Shown: positions 1 through 9,167 of the stretch, in pieces | Numbering within the stretch: the stretch's first letter is position 1 | How the letters are laid out: each line of letters begins with the position of its first letter | DNA from: Rhizobiales bacterium IMCC20636 | GTDB lineage: Bacteria > Pseudomonadota > Alphaproteobacteria > Rhizobiales > GCA-2746425 | Assembly (NCBI GenBank): GCA_016865015.1 | Contig: CP018226.1 | Span: 1,829,001-1,893,000, forward strand | Reading direction: 5' to 3' | DNA length: 64,000 nt | Notes under the pieces: model-generated | Told to the model about the DNA's origin: nothing | The model's database searches: none | The model's input: only the letters and a program-made list of their open reading frames with translations | Translations under genes and position numbers: made by a program

Positions 1-357
1 GCACCCATTTGTTGGCAGTCGGATTTTGTGTTTTTGGTTCGAGCCAGTGATGGACCCATCAAAATGGCCCAATCATGGCAACACGCCGCTCCGCTGCGAG
101 ATCATTCAAATTTGCATCAATTTAGGAAAAACAGGGTTACGAAACAGTAAAGCGCCTGAAACTTTTCTCATGCGGGTTGTATTCAATGCAGATTGCACGG
201 AAATTCTGGATGGTTCGGCCCCTTGAAAACCGGCCATCAAATGGTGCATGAAAATAATTTTGTGCGCTGCACAATAATTGCTGGACATTTCATGTTGCAC
301 TGCATATATCTGGTGTCAGGAACGAACAATAACTGCTTAACAAAAGGACCATTCATC
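1..357. other. Non-coding left edge / phasin upstream region
   Basis: I see no convincing gene in this stretch. The short open frames have no ribosome-binding site and no recognisable protein character. The right half carries the presumed promoter and operator region of the phasin gene, described separately. Confidence 0.6.
260..304 (+). promoter_or_regulatory. Possible operator region of the phasin gene
   Basis: Two dyads lie 55-100 bases upstream of the phasin start. TTGTGC-GCT-GCACAA at 260-274 is a 6-3-6 inverted repeat, and TGCA-C-TGCA at 296-304 is a second, smaller palindrome. PhaR-type repressors of phasin genes are known to bind TGC/GCA-rich palindromes. That these dyads are PhaR sites is inference from position and sequence type only. 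Confidence 0.33.
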
Positions 358-690
358 ATGATGCAGAACATTGACGACATCCAGACCCAGGCAAAAGAAA
401 CCATGGAAATGGCCACACAGAACCTGTCCACGGTTACCAAATCGGTACAGGCTATTGCTACCGAAACTGCTGACTATGCCAAAAAGTCTTTCGAAGACGG
501 CACTCAGGCAGCTGAAAAAGTTTTCGGCGCGAAAAGTCTCGACAAATTCATGGAAGCTCAGAGCGAATATGCGAAGAACGCATATGAAGCTCACGTCAGC
601 GAAATGAACAAGCTCGGCGAAATGTTCATGGACCTGTCAAAAACCATGTACAGCCCTGTTGAAACTGCTCTTGCACGCGTCAACAAGTAA
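358..690 (+). CDS. Phasin family protein (PHA granule-associated)
   Basis: A 110-aa all-helical, Ala/Lys/Glu-rich protein of the Phasin_2 type. Phasins coat polyhydroxyalkanoate granules and control their size in the cytoplasm. There are no cysteines and no signal peptide, and the central part (about residues 20-95) forms amphipathic helices rich in A, K, E, T and S. Two ATG codons lie in tandem at 358 and 361; AAAGGA at 344-349 is well spaced for the first. The gene stands alone and is followed by a clear terminator. Function is from family resemblance; no PHA synthase gene is in the window, so a role in PHA storage is likely but not shown here. Confidence 0.85.
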   Translation: MMQNIDDIQTQAKETMEMATQNLSTVTKSVQAIATETADYAKKSFEDGTQAAEKVFGAKSLDKFMEAQSEYAKNAYEAHVSEMNKLGEMFMDLSKTMYSPVETALARVNK

Positions 691-740
691 GGCCACTCGC
701 TTTACAAACTGATTTGAACGGCTGCGAGGCCTGTTCTGAA

Positions 741-768
741 AAGCCAATCCCACGGGGTTGGCTTTTTG
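741..768 (+). terminator. Rho-independent terminator after the phasin gene
   Basis: An 8-bp stem (AAGCCAAT pairing with GTTGGCTT, one G-T pair at the top) closes a short CG-rich loop and runs into a T tract at 764-768. It lies 51 bases after the phasin stop codon. Confidence 0.8.
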
Positions 769-1061
769 CATTGCAGAGGTCCTTTTAATCCGGCACCCGG
801 CTCCTATATTAACATTCCTGTGAAGCCGGTCGACACCGATTGCCAAATTGTCTCAGTCAGATCCCTTGGCATGTCTTTATGAAACCATGTACGCTCTCAA
901 GGTACATGCTGTGATTTGGCATGAAATGGTCGGTGTTGGTTTGTCTGTGGATTAGGAGCGAAACAATCGAAGCAATGCGTTTTGACTCAGACAAGAAAGC
1001 TGACAGATGGTATTCTGGCGGCGTGGCGGCAGACCGTATGCAAAAATTTTTTATACGAACA
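769..1061. other. Non-coding region upstream of clpS
   Basis: No gene is supported here. The clpS reading frame stays open up to 921, but the extra N-terminal residues do not resemble ClpS and lack a ribosome-binding site, so this is treated as clpS promoter and leader. Confidence 0.5.
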
Positions 1062-1427
1062 ATGATAGACAGCAGCGATTTTACAATGTCCCAAAACGAT
1101 CGCGGCAGTTCAGATGATGATCGCGACAATGACTCAGGAACTGTCGTTGTTACAAAGACAAAACCGAAGGTTAAGAAGCCCAACCTTTACAGAGTTCTGC
1201 TTCTTAATGACGATTTTACGCCGATGGAATTTGTCGTGCATGTGCTGAAACGCTTCTTCCACAAGAATGAAGAAGAGGCAACTTTGATCATGCTTCATGT
1301 GCATCAAAACGGCGTCGGCGAATGCGGAGTGTTCACCTTTGAGGTGGCGGAAACTAAGGTCACGCAGGTGATGGATCTTGCAGCCAAGCATCAACATCCA
1401 TTGCAATGTGTCATGGAAAAGAAGTGA
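1062..1427 (+). CDS. clpS: ATP-dependent Clp protease adaptor ClpS
   Basis: Adaptor that binds N-degron substrates and delivers them to ClpAP. The core begins at about residue 38 and carries the family signatures: [18 protein letters not shown] (the asparagine/aspartate pair that reads the N-terminal residue), the [11 protein letters not shown] segment, and an ending in [10 protein letters not shown]. The acidic and basic N-terminal tail is of the kind that enters the ClpA pore. The start is uncertain: ATG 1062 gives 121 aa, ATG 1086 gives 113 aa, and neither has a strong Shine-Dalgarno. The gene lies 9 bases before clpA, the usual clpS-clpA pairing. Confidence 0.95.
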   Translation: MIDSSDFTMSQNDRGSSDDDRDNDSGTVVVTKTKPKVKKPNLYRVLLLNDDFTPMEFVVHVLKRFFHKNEEEATLIMLHVHQNGVGECGVFTFEVAETKVTQVMDLAAKHQHPLQCVMEKK

Positions 1428-1436
1428 GGATTTAAC

Positions 1437-3860
1437 TTGCCGTCCTTTTCAAGAAGTCTGGAAAAAGCCCTCCATAATGCTCTGGCTCAGGCCAATGAGC
1501 GGCGTCAGGAATATGCAACTCTGGAGCATTTGCTTCATGCGTTGACCAACGACTCGGATGCGGCCGCAGTGATGCGGGCCTGCGGAGTGGATCTCGATCT
1601 GCTGCGACGCAATTTGATGGAGTATATCGACACGGAACTCAGCAATTTGATTGCTGACGCGGATGTCGATACCAAACCTACATCAGGTTTTCAGCGCGTG
1701 ATTCAGCGTGCTGTCATCCATGTGCAATCGTCTGGTCGCGAAGAGGTGACCGGAGCGAATGTTCTGGTCGCAATTTTTGCCGAGCGGGAAAGCCATGCGG
1801 CTTATTTCCTGCAGGAACAGGATATGACCCGTTACGACGCGGTCAACTATATTAGCCATGGCATTGCCAAGCGGCCTGGCATGTCTGAAGCACGGCCTGT
1901 GACCGGTGCCGAAGATGAAGACGCCACCACTGTGGAATCTGAAGCAGGGGAGGACAAGAAGACGCCTGACGCTTTGTCAGCCTATTGTGTGGACCTGAAC
2001 GAGAAGGCGGCCAATGGCAAGGTTGACCCCCTGATTGGGCGGGACAGCGAAGTGCAACGTGTTGTGCAGGTGCTGTGCCGCCGTCAGAAGAACAATCCGC
2101 TTCTCGTGGGTGATCCCGGCGTAGGCAAGACAGCAATTGCTGAAGGACTGGCCAAACGCATCGTCGATGGTGATGTTCCGGAAGTGCTATTGGCAGCCAC
2201 TGTGTTTTCGCTGGATATGGGTACGCTGCTGGCAGGCACTCGCTACCGCGGGGATTTCGAAGAGCGCCTCAAGCAGGTCATGAAAGAAATTGAAGAGTAT
2301 GAGGGCGCAATTCTCTTCATTGACGAAATTCATACGGTCATCGGTGCCGGAGCAACCTCCGGTGGGGCTATGGATGCGTCCAATCTGTTGAAACCAGCTC
2401 TGGCTGCCGGGGCAATGCGGTGCATTGGCTCGACGACCTACAAGGAATATCGCCAGTTCTTCGAGAAGGACCGCGCTTTGGTGCGTCGATTCCAAAAAAT
2501 TGATGTCAATGAGCCAAGCATTCCAGATGCGATCGATATTCTGAAGGGACTGAAGTCGCGGTATGAGGATCACCACAAGGTGCGCTACACCAATGATGCG
2601 CTGAAAGCGGCTGTGGAACTGTCAGCCCGCTATATCAATGATCGCAAACTGCCGGATAAGGCGATTGATGTGATTGATGAAACAGGTGCATCACAGATGT
2701 TGGTGCCGCTGAGCCGTCGCAAGAAAACGATCAATGTGAAACAGATCGAAGACACGATTGCGACGATGGCCCGGATACCGCCGAAATCGGTTTCCAAGGA
2801 TGATTCAGAAACGCTGAAAAATCTAGACACCAATCTGAAACGGGTTGTCTATGGACAGGATGCGGCTTTGGAAGCCTTGTCCTCGGCAATAAAATTGTCC
2901 CGTGCCGGTTTGCGTGATCCTGAAAAACCGATTGGCAATTATCTGTTCTCGGGCCCGACCGGTGTTGGCAAGACTGAAGCTGCCCGTCAACTGGCTTCCC
3001 TGATGGGAGTTGAGTTGCTGCGCTTCGACATGTCGGAATATATGGAGCGGCATACGGTCTCACGGCTGATTGGTGCACCTCCCGGTTATGTCGGGTTTGA
3101 TCAGGGTGGTTTGTTGACCGATGGTGTGGATCAGAATCCACATTGTGTGCTGCTGCTCGATGAGGTGGAAAAAGCGCATCCGGATCTGTTCAACATTCTG
3201 TTGCAGGTCATGGATCATGGCAAACTGACCGACCATAATGGCAAGAAGATTGATTTCCGTAATGTGGTGATCATCATGACAACCAATGCCGGCGCATCGG
3301 AAGCTGCCAAGAATGCCATCGGGTTTGGCTCTACCAAGCGAGAAGGTGACGATGAAGAGGCGATCAACCGGCTCTTCACTCCGGAATTCCGCAATAGGCT
3401 TGATGCAATCATTCCATTTGGCAGCCTGCCAAGGGAGGTTGTCTACAAGGTGGTCGACAAATTTGTCATGCAACTGGAAGCTCAACTGGAAGACCGCGGT
3501 GTCACGTTTGAACTGTCCGAATCCGCAACTGCGTGGCTTGCGGATGCAGGTTATGACGGGCTGATGGGGGCAAGACCTCTGGCACGCGTCATTCAGGAAA
3601 ACATCAAGCGACCTTTGGCTGAGGAAATCCTGTTTGGCGGTCTGCAAAAGGGCGGCATGGTGAAAGTCGACACCAAAAAGGATGACGACGGCAAAACCGT
3701 TCTCGATCTGAAGGTTGTCGAGAGCCGGCCGGTCAAGCCGAAGAAGGAAACGGTGCCTGCGAAGCCAAAGAAGCGCAGTGCACCGAAAGCGAAAGCTGCT
3801 GGCAAGAAACCAAGCGGCGGGGCCGGGTCGGTTCCCAAGGTACCGCTTCCCGCAAAGTAA
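1437..3860 (+). CDS. clpA: ATP-dependent Clp protease ATP-binding subunit ClpA
   Basis: An 807-aa AAA+ unfoldase that works with ClpP and ClpS. Domain order: Clp N-domain (about 1-145), first AAA+ module with Walker A GDPGVGKT near residue 224, second AAA+ module with GPTGVGKT near 507, and C-terminal D2-small domain. The start codon is TTG at 1437, preceded by GTGAGGA at 1424-1430. The C-terminal 60 residues form a Lys/Pro/Ala-rich tail beyond the E. coli ClpA end, common in alphaproteobacterial versions. The gene is co-transcribed with clpS and closed by a strong terminator. Confidence 0.97.
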   Translation: MPSFSRSLEKALHNALAQANERRQEYATLEHLLHALTNDSDAAAVMRACGVDLDLLRRNLMEYIDTELSNLIADADVDTKPTSGFQRVIQRAVIHVQSSGREEVTGANVLVAIFAERESHAAYFLQEQDMTRYDAVNYISHGIAKRPGMSEARPVTGAEDEDATTVESEAGEDKKTPDALSAYCVDLNEKAANGKVDPLIGRDSEVQRVVQVLCRRQKNNPLLVGDPGVGKTAIAEGLAKRIVDGDVPEVLLAATVFSLDMGTLLAGTRYRGDFEERLKQVMKEIEEYEGAILFIDEIHTVIGAGATSGGAMDASNLLKPALAAGAMRCIGSTTYKEYRQFFEKDRALVRRFQKIDVNEPSIPDAIDILKGLKSRYEDHHKVRYTNDALKAAVELSARYINDRKLPDKAIDVIDETGASQMLVPLSRRKKTINVKQIEDTIATMARIPPKSVSKDDSETLKNLDTNLKRVVYGQDAALEALSSAIKLSRAGLRDPEKPIGNYLFSGPTGVGKTEAARQLASLMGVELLRFDMSEYMERHTVSRLIGAPPGYVGFDQGGLLTDGVDQNPHCVLLLDEVEKAHPDLFNILLQVMDHGKLTDHNGKKIDFRNVVIIMTTNAGASEAAKNAIGFGSTKREGDDEEAINRLFTPEFRNRLDAIIPFGSLPREVVYKVVDKFVMQLEAQLEDRGVTFELSESATAWLADAGYDGLMGARPLARVIQENIKRPLAEEILFGGLQKGGMVKVDTKKDDDGKTVLDLKVVESRPVKPKKETVPAKPKKRSAPKAKAAGKKPSGGAGSVPKVPLPAK

Positions 3861-3897
3861 GCCTGGACTGAAGACGCCATAATCAAAATAGTATCGG

Positions 3898-3928
3898 GCC
3901 GCCTCTGCCAGGCAGAGGCGGCTTTTTT
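3898..3928 (+). terminator. Strong terminator between clpA and the convergent gene
   Basis: A perfect 12-bp inverted repeat (GCCGCCTCTGCC at 3898-3909 and its complement at 3911-3922) with six T residues after it. It terminates clpA. It abuts the stop of the convergent gene at 3927; the reverse direction lacks a T tract, so bidirectional function is less likely. Confidence 0.9.
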
Positions 3929-5147
3929 ACGTGTGAGTTTTGGGCACTGGCGCTGGTTCTGTACCGTCGTTCAGAAACTGGTCGATTGCCTGCATCATGA
4001 CAGTCCAGGCTGGGTCCTGAGGCACCGGAATGTGATTATTGCTGTCCAGCATGACAAATTGGGCATTTGGAATTTCACTCGCCAGAATGCGAGCTTGATC
4101 GAGTGGATGAATGACGTCGCCACGGGAATGTACAACCAGAGTTGGTGTTCTGATATCAGGCAATAAATCCCGCACCATGAACCGGTCTATCAGTTTGCGA
4201 AGTTTGACTGCGTTTTCCGGTGATGTCGATGCGCGCTGCAATCTGGTGATGTTGTCATTCTGTTCTGCTGTTGCATCGGGCATGAAGAGGGATGTGAAAG
4301 CCTTTGCAAATGTATGCTCGGGCTGACCCCAGCCGGCCCTTATCAAACTGAGCACCGTCTGCTCATCAGCATCGCCCGGTGAAGTCTGGCGATAGAACCG
4401 TCCTTCCGCATAGCCGCCATAAAGGATCAGCTTGCTGACACGCTCGGGGAATTTTGCCGCATATTTGATGGCAACGGGCACGGCCTGGGACGCGGCAAAT
4501 AACGGGAAGGTTTCCAGCTGGCTGGCATCTGCCACGGCTTCCAGATCATCGACAAACTCGTCGATACCATTTCCCTTGAATGCGCGACTGGAAAGCCCGG
4601 TTCCCCTTTGATCATAGCGGAAAAGCGTATGGTCTTTGCCGAGCTTTTCCAGAAAGGGTTGCCAGATCGGGCTTTGCCAATCGAGTTCAAGATGTGACAA
4701 CCAGTGACCGACCCGGATCAGCCCCGGCCCATTGCCGGAGCGCGCGTAGGCAATCTTGATGCCATCACTGGAACCGACAAATCGAATGTCCTGACGGTTG
4801 GGTGCGGTGTCTGGTTGCGGATCTGCGACCGGGGCCTGTTGCGTGGTGACATCAGCGGCAAACTGGAACCCGCGTCTTGGAACTGTTTTTATGATCCTTT
4901 GATCCTTGCCATTGTCGCCAATGGATTTACGCGCTGCATTGATACGCGCACCGATGGTGGAGTCGGATACCGAAAGACCTTGCCAAACGGCTTCAATCAG
5001 GTGGTCCTTTGTGATCAGATGACCCGCATTTTCTACAAAAAGAACCAGGATATCGAACACCTGTGGTTCGACATGGATGACGTTGCCATCGCAAACCAGT
5101 TCATGGCGGGTCAGATCAAGAGCGCAATTTGAGAATTGGTAAATCAT
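3927..5147 (-). CDS. Winged-helix transcriptional regulator fused to an alpha/beta hydrolase
   Basis: A 406-aa two-domain protein. Residues 1-100 are an OmpR/CadC-type winged helix (repeated FDIL, WQGLSVSDSTIGARI and PRRGFQF signatures) with no receiver domain. Residues 120-390 are an alpha/beta hydrolase: YDQRGTGLS, the nucleophile elbow FAASQAV with its serine, Asp in HSRGDVIHP and His in SNNHIP, so the catalytic triad appears complete. No membrane segment is visible, unlike CadC. It may be a regulator that senses, and perhaps hydrolyses, a small ester or lactone. The target is unknown and no obvious target gene is adjacent. The family architecture is known; the ligand role is inference. 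Confidence 0.8.
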   Translation of the reverse strand: MIYQFSNCALDLTRHELVCDGNVIHVEPQVFDILVLFVENAGHLITKDHLIEAVWQGLSVSDSTIGARINAARKSIGDNGKDQRIIKTVPRRGFQFAADVTTQQAPVADPQPDTAPNRQDIRFVGSSDGIKIAYARSGNGPGLIRVGHWLSHLELDWQSPIWQPFLEKLGKDHTLFRYDQRGTGLSSRAFKGNGIDEFVDDLEAVADASQLETFPLFAASQAVPVAIKYAAKFPERVSKLILYGGYAEGRFYRQTSPGDADEQTVLSLIRAGWGQPEHTFAKAFTSLFMPDATAEQNDNITRLQRASTSPENAVKLRKLIDRFMVRDLLPDIRTPTLVVHSRGDVIHPLDQARILASEIPNAQFVMLDSNNHIPVPQDPAWTVMMQAIDQFLNDGTEPAPVPKTHT

Positions 5148-5299
5148 TGGTTCAATAGACGCCGGATTGTGTCAGTTCTCAAGAGATGCAAGCCATTGGT
5201 GTTCAGGTGGTGGAAAAGACAAGCGTTTCTAAAGGTCTTCTTCAAGCAGTAAATCCAAGCTTGTGATGAATTGATGTCCTCACAATCGAGGAAAAAACA

Positions 5300-5506
5300 A
5301 TGTCGCAAACATGTTCAAAAACCCCACGTCGCCAACCCGATGGTTCGATTGATACAGCCTATTATCTGGCCGTCGGTCGTCAGCGGAGGAGCCAGCAAGG
5401 CATTCGTTTTCTTGCACAGATCACCACCACTATTGACCAGATATGGGGCATATTGATCCGGGACATGAAAAACAAAAGTGATGTTCGGCTGCATTTCAAG
5501 AACTGA
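5300..5506 (+). CDS. Small conserved-looking protein, 68 aa
   Basis: A 68-aa basic protein whose ATG at 5300 is preceded by GAGGA at 5289-5293 at good spacing, which is the main reason to accept it. Residues 12-40 contain PDGSIDTAYYLAVGRQRRSQ followed by a hydrophobic/amphipathic stretch. There is no signal peptide. I do not recognise the family. It sits alone between a minus-strand regulator and azlC on the plus strand, 82 bases before the azlC start, and could be co-transcribed with azlCD. Confidence 0.5.
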   Translation: MSQTCSKTPRRQPDGSIDTAYYLAVGRQRRSQQGIRFLAQITTTIDQIWGILIRDMKNKSDVRLHFKN

Positions 5507-5588
5507 TTGCCTGTTGAGCTGAGCATTTTGCGCAAAATGCACACGCCTTTTCCATGCACGCATGATGATCCCGTGCTATCGCAGAAAA

Positions 5589-6356
5589 ATGGAATCGACC
5601 GAGCAAGACAAATCATCTGACATATCCCAACCGGCATCTCAATTCGGTCGATTACATTGGTATTGCGTTGGATTGAGAGGCATCTTGTCCGTCCCGGCGT
5701 TCATCCTGATGATGAGCTATGTCGGCTTTGGCGCACTTGCCCGGGAATCCGGCTTCAGTTTGACGCAAGCGGCCTTCAGCACAGCTGTCATTTGGGCATT
5801 GCCAAGTCAGGTGGTGCTGGCCGGAGCGTTGGCTGCTGGCACCAGTCTTGGGCTGGTCGCGTTGGCTGTTGCTTTGGCGTCTGTCCGGATGACACCCATG
5901 GTTGCGGCTTGGGTGCCCGTGGTGAGGGGGCCCAAAAGCACCCGGTTTTCTCTGGTCCTGATGTCTCAGTTTGTGGCCATTACCGCCTGGATCGTGACCA
6001 TGAACCGTATGCCGACTATTCCTCGGGAAGGACGTGGAGCCTTTTTCATGGGCTTTGCCTCCAGCCTGACCGTTTGCAACACGCTTGTTACGATGCTGAG
6101 CTTTATCGTCGCAGGAGAATTGTCCGATAGCTGGCGTGCAGCCTTGCTGTTTTTGACACCGATCTACTTTCTCACATCCCTGACGGCTGCTGCCAAACTG
6201 CCATCAGATCGCTTTGCACTGTTGTTCGGCCTGATCTTCGGCCCACTGATTTACATGACGGGTATTCAGTTGGACTTGTTATTGTCCGGTCTTTTGGCCG
6301 GCACGCTGGCGTTCTTTGTGGACAAGCAGATCAAGAAACGGGCAGCCCACGAATGA
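5589..6356 (+). CDS. azlC: AzlC family branched-chain amino acid exporter, large subunit
   Basis: A 255-aa inner-membrane protein of the AzlC family, which with AzlD exports branched-chain amino acids or their analogues. The family core is visible from residue 25: RGILSVPAFILMMSYVGFGA, then LPSQVVLAGALAAGTS and RMTPMVAAWVPVVRG, with about seven to eight hydrophobic segments. The stop overlaps the start of the AzlD gene by four bases (ATGA), so the two are translationally coupled. Start choice: ATG 5589 is used; ATG 5562 would add nine residues. Neither has a strong Shine-Dalgarno. Confidence 0.9.
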   Translation: MESTEQDKSSDISQPASQFGRLHWYCVGLRGILSVPAFILMMSYVGFGALARESGFSLTQAAFSTAVIWALPSQVVLAGALAAGTSLGLVALAVALASVRMTPMVAAWVPVVRGPKSTRFSLVLMSQFVAITAWIVTMNRMPTIPREGRGAFFMGFASSLTVCNTLVTMLSFIVAGELSDSWRAALLFLTPIYFLTSLTAAAKLPSDRFALLFGLIFGPLIYMTGIQLDLLLSGLLAGTLAFFVDKQIKKRAAHE

Positions 6357-6703
6357 ACCTGACATTTTTCAGTGTAGATGCCTGGTGGTGGCCCTATGTG
6401 TTTATCTTGCTGGCTGGCTCATTGCCGACCAATATATGGCGCTGGCTGGGTGTGTTTGTGGGCGGTGCGCTGCGTGATGATTCAGATTTGTTGCTGTGGG
6501 TGCGGGCGGTTGCATCTGCGCTGATTGCAGGCGTCATTTCCAAGCTTATCCTGTTTCCCACAGGACCGTTGGGCGACACATCAATTCTGCTGCGCCTTGG
6601 CGCAACAGCAATTGGCATGGCAGCGTTCTGGCTGTGTCGCAAGAGCATTCTGGCCGGAGTGCTTGCCGCAGAAGCAGTGTTGCTGGCCGCGCTATTTATC
6701 TAA
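6353..6703 (+). CDS. azlD: AzlD family branched-chain amino acid exporter, small subunit
   Basis: A 116-aa protein with four predicted membrane segments and the typical AzlD start (YVFILLAGSLPTNIWRWLG), followed by the W-VRAVA segment. It is the obligatory partner of AzlC in characterised pairs and overlaps azlC by ATGA. The gene is convergent with the HIT gene, with 34 bases between stops and no clear terminator. Confidence 0.88.
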   Translation: MNLTFFSVDAWWWPYVFILLAGSLPTNIWRWLGVFVGGALRDDSDLLLWVRAVASALIAGVISKLILFPTGPLGDTSILLRLGATAIGMAAFWLCRKSILAGVLAAEAVLLAALFI

Positions 6704-6737
6704 ACGCGGCATTCAATCTCTCAATTGAAACCCGTCT

Positions 6738-7160
6738 CTACGAAAGTGCAGCGCGGATTTTTTCGGCGTGCTGGGCCAGTACGTCCATATCGGCCATCTC
6801 GCCGGTATGCGGGCGCAGTGCGATGCCTTCGAAGCGCGGTATCACATGGACATGGGTGTGAAATACGACTTGGCCGCCAGCGCTTTCGGAGAATTGCTGC
6901 AGCGTAATGCCATCTGCTGAAAACGCTTCTTTCTGTGCTTTCGCCAGTTTCTGAGCTGTGGCCATGACAGCTGCCAGATCTGCAGCATCAATATCCAGCA
7001 GATTGCGTGACGGGGCTTTTGGCAGCACCAGTGCATGCCCGTCGCCGCGTGGCATGATGTCCATGAAGGCGAAGGTCTTTTCGTCTTCATAGATTTTCTG
7101 GCAGGGCAGTTCGCCGCGCAGGATTTTTGCGAAGATATTGTCCGGGTCGTAGGCAGTCAT
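6738..7160 (-). CDS. HIT family nucleotide hydrolase/transferase
   Basis: A 140-aa histidine-triad protein of the Hint type. It shows NIFAKILRGELPCQKIYED at the N-terminus, DIMPRGDGHALVLPK, and the triad HTHVHVIPRF near residue 105, whose middle His is the nucleophile. Such proteins hydrolyse AMP-lysine or related nucleotidyl amides. It is the last gene of a minus-strand block, nine bases after the FemAB-like gene. Confidence 0.92.
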   Translation of the reverse strand: MTAYDPDNIFAKILRGELPCQKIYEDEKTFAFMDIMPRGDGHALVLPKAPSRNLLDIDAADLAAVMATAQKLAKAQKEAFSADGITLQQFSESAGGQVVFHTHVHVIPRFEGIALRPHTGEMADMDVLAQHAEKIRAALS

Positions 7161-7169
7161 AGTATTTCC

Positions 7170-8390
7170 TCAATCAGACTTCTTGAACGGGGCATGGGCG
7201 GAGAGCGCTTGCTGTTCCATCTCTACTTGGAGCCGTTCCTGTTCCAGATAATGTTCTACCGCGTCTCGGAACCCGGCATTCGGAATCCAATGCGCGGAAT
7301 AGGTGGTGGTTGGCACATAGCCTCGGGCCAGTTTGTGAGCGCCCTGTGCGCCAGCTTCCACTGTTTGATAGCCATTGGCGATGGCCCAATCAATGGCCTG
7401 ATGGTAGCACAATTCAAAATGCAGGAATGGGTGATCTTCCAGACAACCCCAATTGCGGCCATAAACCGTATCGGAGCCGATGAAATTCAGTGCACCGGCA
7501 ATGTAACGCCCCTGACGTTTTGCCATGATCAGCAATATCCGGTCGGCCATGCGTTCGCCGATCAGCGAGAAGAATTCTCGCGTAAGGTAGGGCGTGCCCC
7601 ATTTGCGATTTCCGGTATCGATATAGAAGTCAAAGAAGACGTCCCAGTGTTCCTCTTTCAAATCGGCTCCGGTAAGCCATTCAATTTCAATGTCATTTTC
7701 AACCGCCCGGCGCCGTTCCTTGCGCAACGCCTTGCGTTTTGATGAGGACAGAGCTGTCAGAAAATCATCATAGGATGTGTAGCCATTATTCTGCCAGTGA
7801 AACTGCTGATCCGTGCGCCGCAGAAAGTCCATATCCGACAGCGCGTCCCATTCCTGTTTTGTGAGGAAGGTGAGATGCGCGGATGAGGCCTCAAACTGAA
7901 CCGTGACCTGCTGTATGGCAGCGGCTAAAAGGGCTGAAATCTGTTTGTGTCTGGATTGGTCCGCGATCAGCAGGCGGCGGCCTGTGACCGGCGTGAAGGG
8001 CACTGACATCTGGAGCTTGGGATAATAGCTGCCGCCAGCGCGCTCATAGGCATCGGCCCAACCATGATCAAATACATATTCGCCCTGACTGTGAGTTTTC
8101 AGATAGGCCGGCACGACCGCCAGAGGTGCATCTCCAGGTTTTTCCAGAACCAGATGACGGGCATACCAGCCGGTCTGATCGCAGGCCGATCCGGAGTCCT
8201 CGAGTGAGGAGAGAAAATCATATGACAGGAAGGGGTTATAGGTGACGTCCTGAGGTTTTGAATCAAGTGGCATGGCGCTGGGCCAGCCGGGATTTGCACA
8301 GGCGTCCCAGGCCTCTCGGCCGATGTCCGACAGGGAGGAGAGAAGGCGCACGCTGTTTGGCAGCTCGGACTGTTCAGATTTTGGATCCAT
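7170..8390 (-). CDS. FemAB-like / GNAT acyltransferase (COG3146 type)
   Basis: A 406-aa protein of the group annotated as peptidogalycan biosynthesis or GNAT N-acetyltransferase. Typical features are the early NPFLSYDFLSSLEDSGSA, the central KRKALRKERRRA basic stretch, FFDFYIDTGNRKWGTPYLT, and the late VEAGAQGAHKLARGYVP near residue 360. There is no signal peptide. The substrate is not known; the fold is shared with FemX enzymes that add amino acids to peptidoglycan precursors. It lies nine bases upstream of the HIT gene and nine bases after the GDPD gene, within an apparent ridA-GDPD-FemAB-HIT operon. Confidence 0.85.
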   Translation of the reverse strand: MDPKSEQSELPNSVRLLSSLSDIGREAWDACANPGWPSAMPLDSKPQDVTYNPFLSYDFLSSLEDSGSACDQTGWYARHLVLEKPGDAPLAVVPAYLKTHSQGEYVFDHGWADAYERAGGSYYPKLQMSVPFTPVTGRRLLIADQSRHKQISALLAAAIQQVTVQFEASSAHLTFLTKQEWDALSDMDFLRRTDQQFHWQNNGYTSYDDFLTALSSSKRKALRKERRRAVENDIEIEWLTGADLKEEHWDVFFDFYIDTGNRKWGTPYLTREFFSLIGERMADRILLIMAKRQGRYIAGALNFIGSDTVYGRNWGCLEDHPFLHFELCYHQAIDWAIANGYQTVEAGAQGAHKLARGYVPTTTYSAHWIPNAGFRDAVEHYLEQERLQVEMEQQALSAHAPFKKSD

Positions 8391-8399
8391 AGGTATTAT

Positions 8400-9167
8400 C
8401 TATGGTGTTGAGCGAGGATCAAAACCCTCAAACGTAATTTGATCGCATATTTCTGCCGCCCTGGCTGCCTGTTCAGGTGTGCGGACCGTCCAGCAGATGG
8501 TTGGGACGCTCATCAGATTTTCAAACAGGGAGACGCTCCAACTCGGCAGATCATTGATGTTGTAGGAAATAAAATCAGGCTTGGTCTGTGGCCAATGCAG
8601 CAATTTTGAAAGCTTGAACCGTTGGAACCGGCTGAGGAACCGCCATTCTTCTGTGTCCCGATAGTGTTCGGCGACGATGCCATTGGGCAGATGGGGCAGC
8701 CAGCGTTGTGCCTCTTTCACCAAGGCTGGATCGAATGACATGGTGGCCACTGGTCCAAAATAGGTGCCGATGGTCTCTGCAACGCGCAGCGCAAGGCCCA
8801 GATCTCCGTCCCACTGGCTCTTCAGCTCAATGATCAGCGGGACCTTTTCCGATACCTGATCAAGCAATTCGTTCAGTGTCTGAATGCGGTCCGGTCCGTC
8901 GTTGAATGGAACTTTCTTCAGCTCTGCGACCGACAGGTCAAGCACTGTCGACGAGTTCTGTGTCAGCCGGCCCAATGTGTCATCGTGGAAGACAACAACC
9001 TGATTATCTTCCGACATCCGCACATCACACTCAATGGCAAAACCGGCATCTATTGCGGCCTGAAAGGAGCTTTCGCAGTTTTCCACGCGGCCTTGCGACT
9101 TGTCGTGCAGGCCGCGATGGGCAATTGGATCCTTGAAGAGGGAGGCAGCGTCAAACACTTTGATCAA
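8400..9167 (-). CDS. Glycerophosphodiester phosphodiesterase family protein
   Basis: A 255-aa GDPD with the catalytic set visible: AHRGLHD (residues 16-22), ENCESSFQAAID, ECDVRMS with the metal-binding acids, and VFHDDTLGRLT with the second catalytic His. The enzyme cleaves glycerophosphodiesters to glycerol-3-phosphate and an alcohol. No signal peptide is seen, so it is cytoplasmic. The start codon overlaps the stop of ridA by ATGA (9164-9167). The length is normal for bacterial cytosolic GDPDs. Confidence 0.93.
   Translation of the reverse strand: MIKVFDAASLFKDPIAHRGLHDKSQGRVENCESSFQAAIDAGFAIECDVRMSEDNQVVVFHDDTLGRLTQNSSTVLDLSVAELKKVPFNDGPDRIQTLNELLDQVSEKVPLIIELKSQWDGDLGLALRVAETIGTYFGPVATMSFDPALVKEAQRWLPHLPNGIVAEHYRDTEEWRFLSRFQRFKLSKLLHWPQTKPDFISYNINDLPSWSVSLFENLMSVPTICWTVRTPEQAARAAEICDQITFEGFDPRSTP

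Noticed and set aside
1852-2576. Long open frames on the strand opposite clpA
   Set aside because: They mirror the codon pattern of clpA, have no ribosome-binding sites and no protein-family character. The same applies to opposite-strand frames in topA, rnr, gatB and the GH13 gene.
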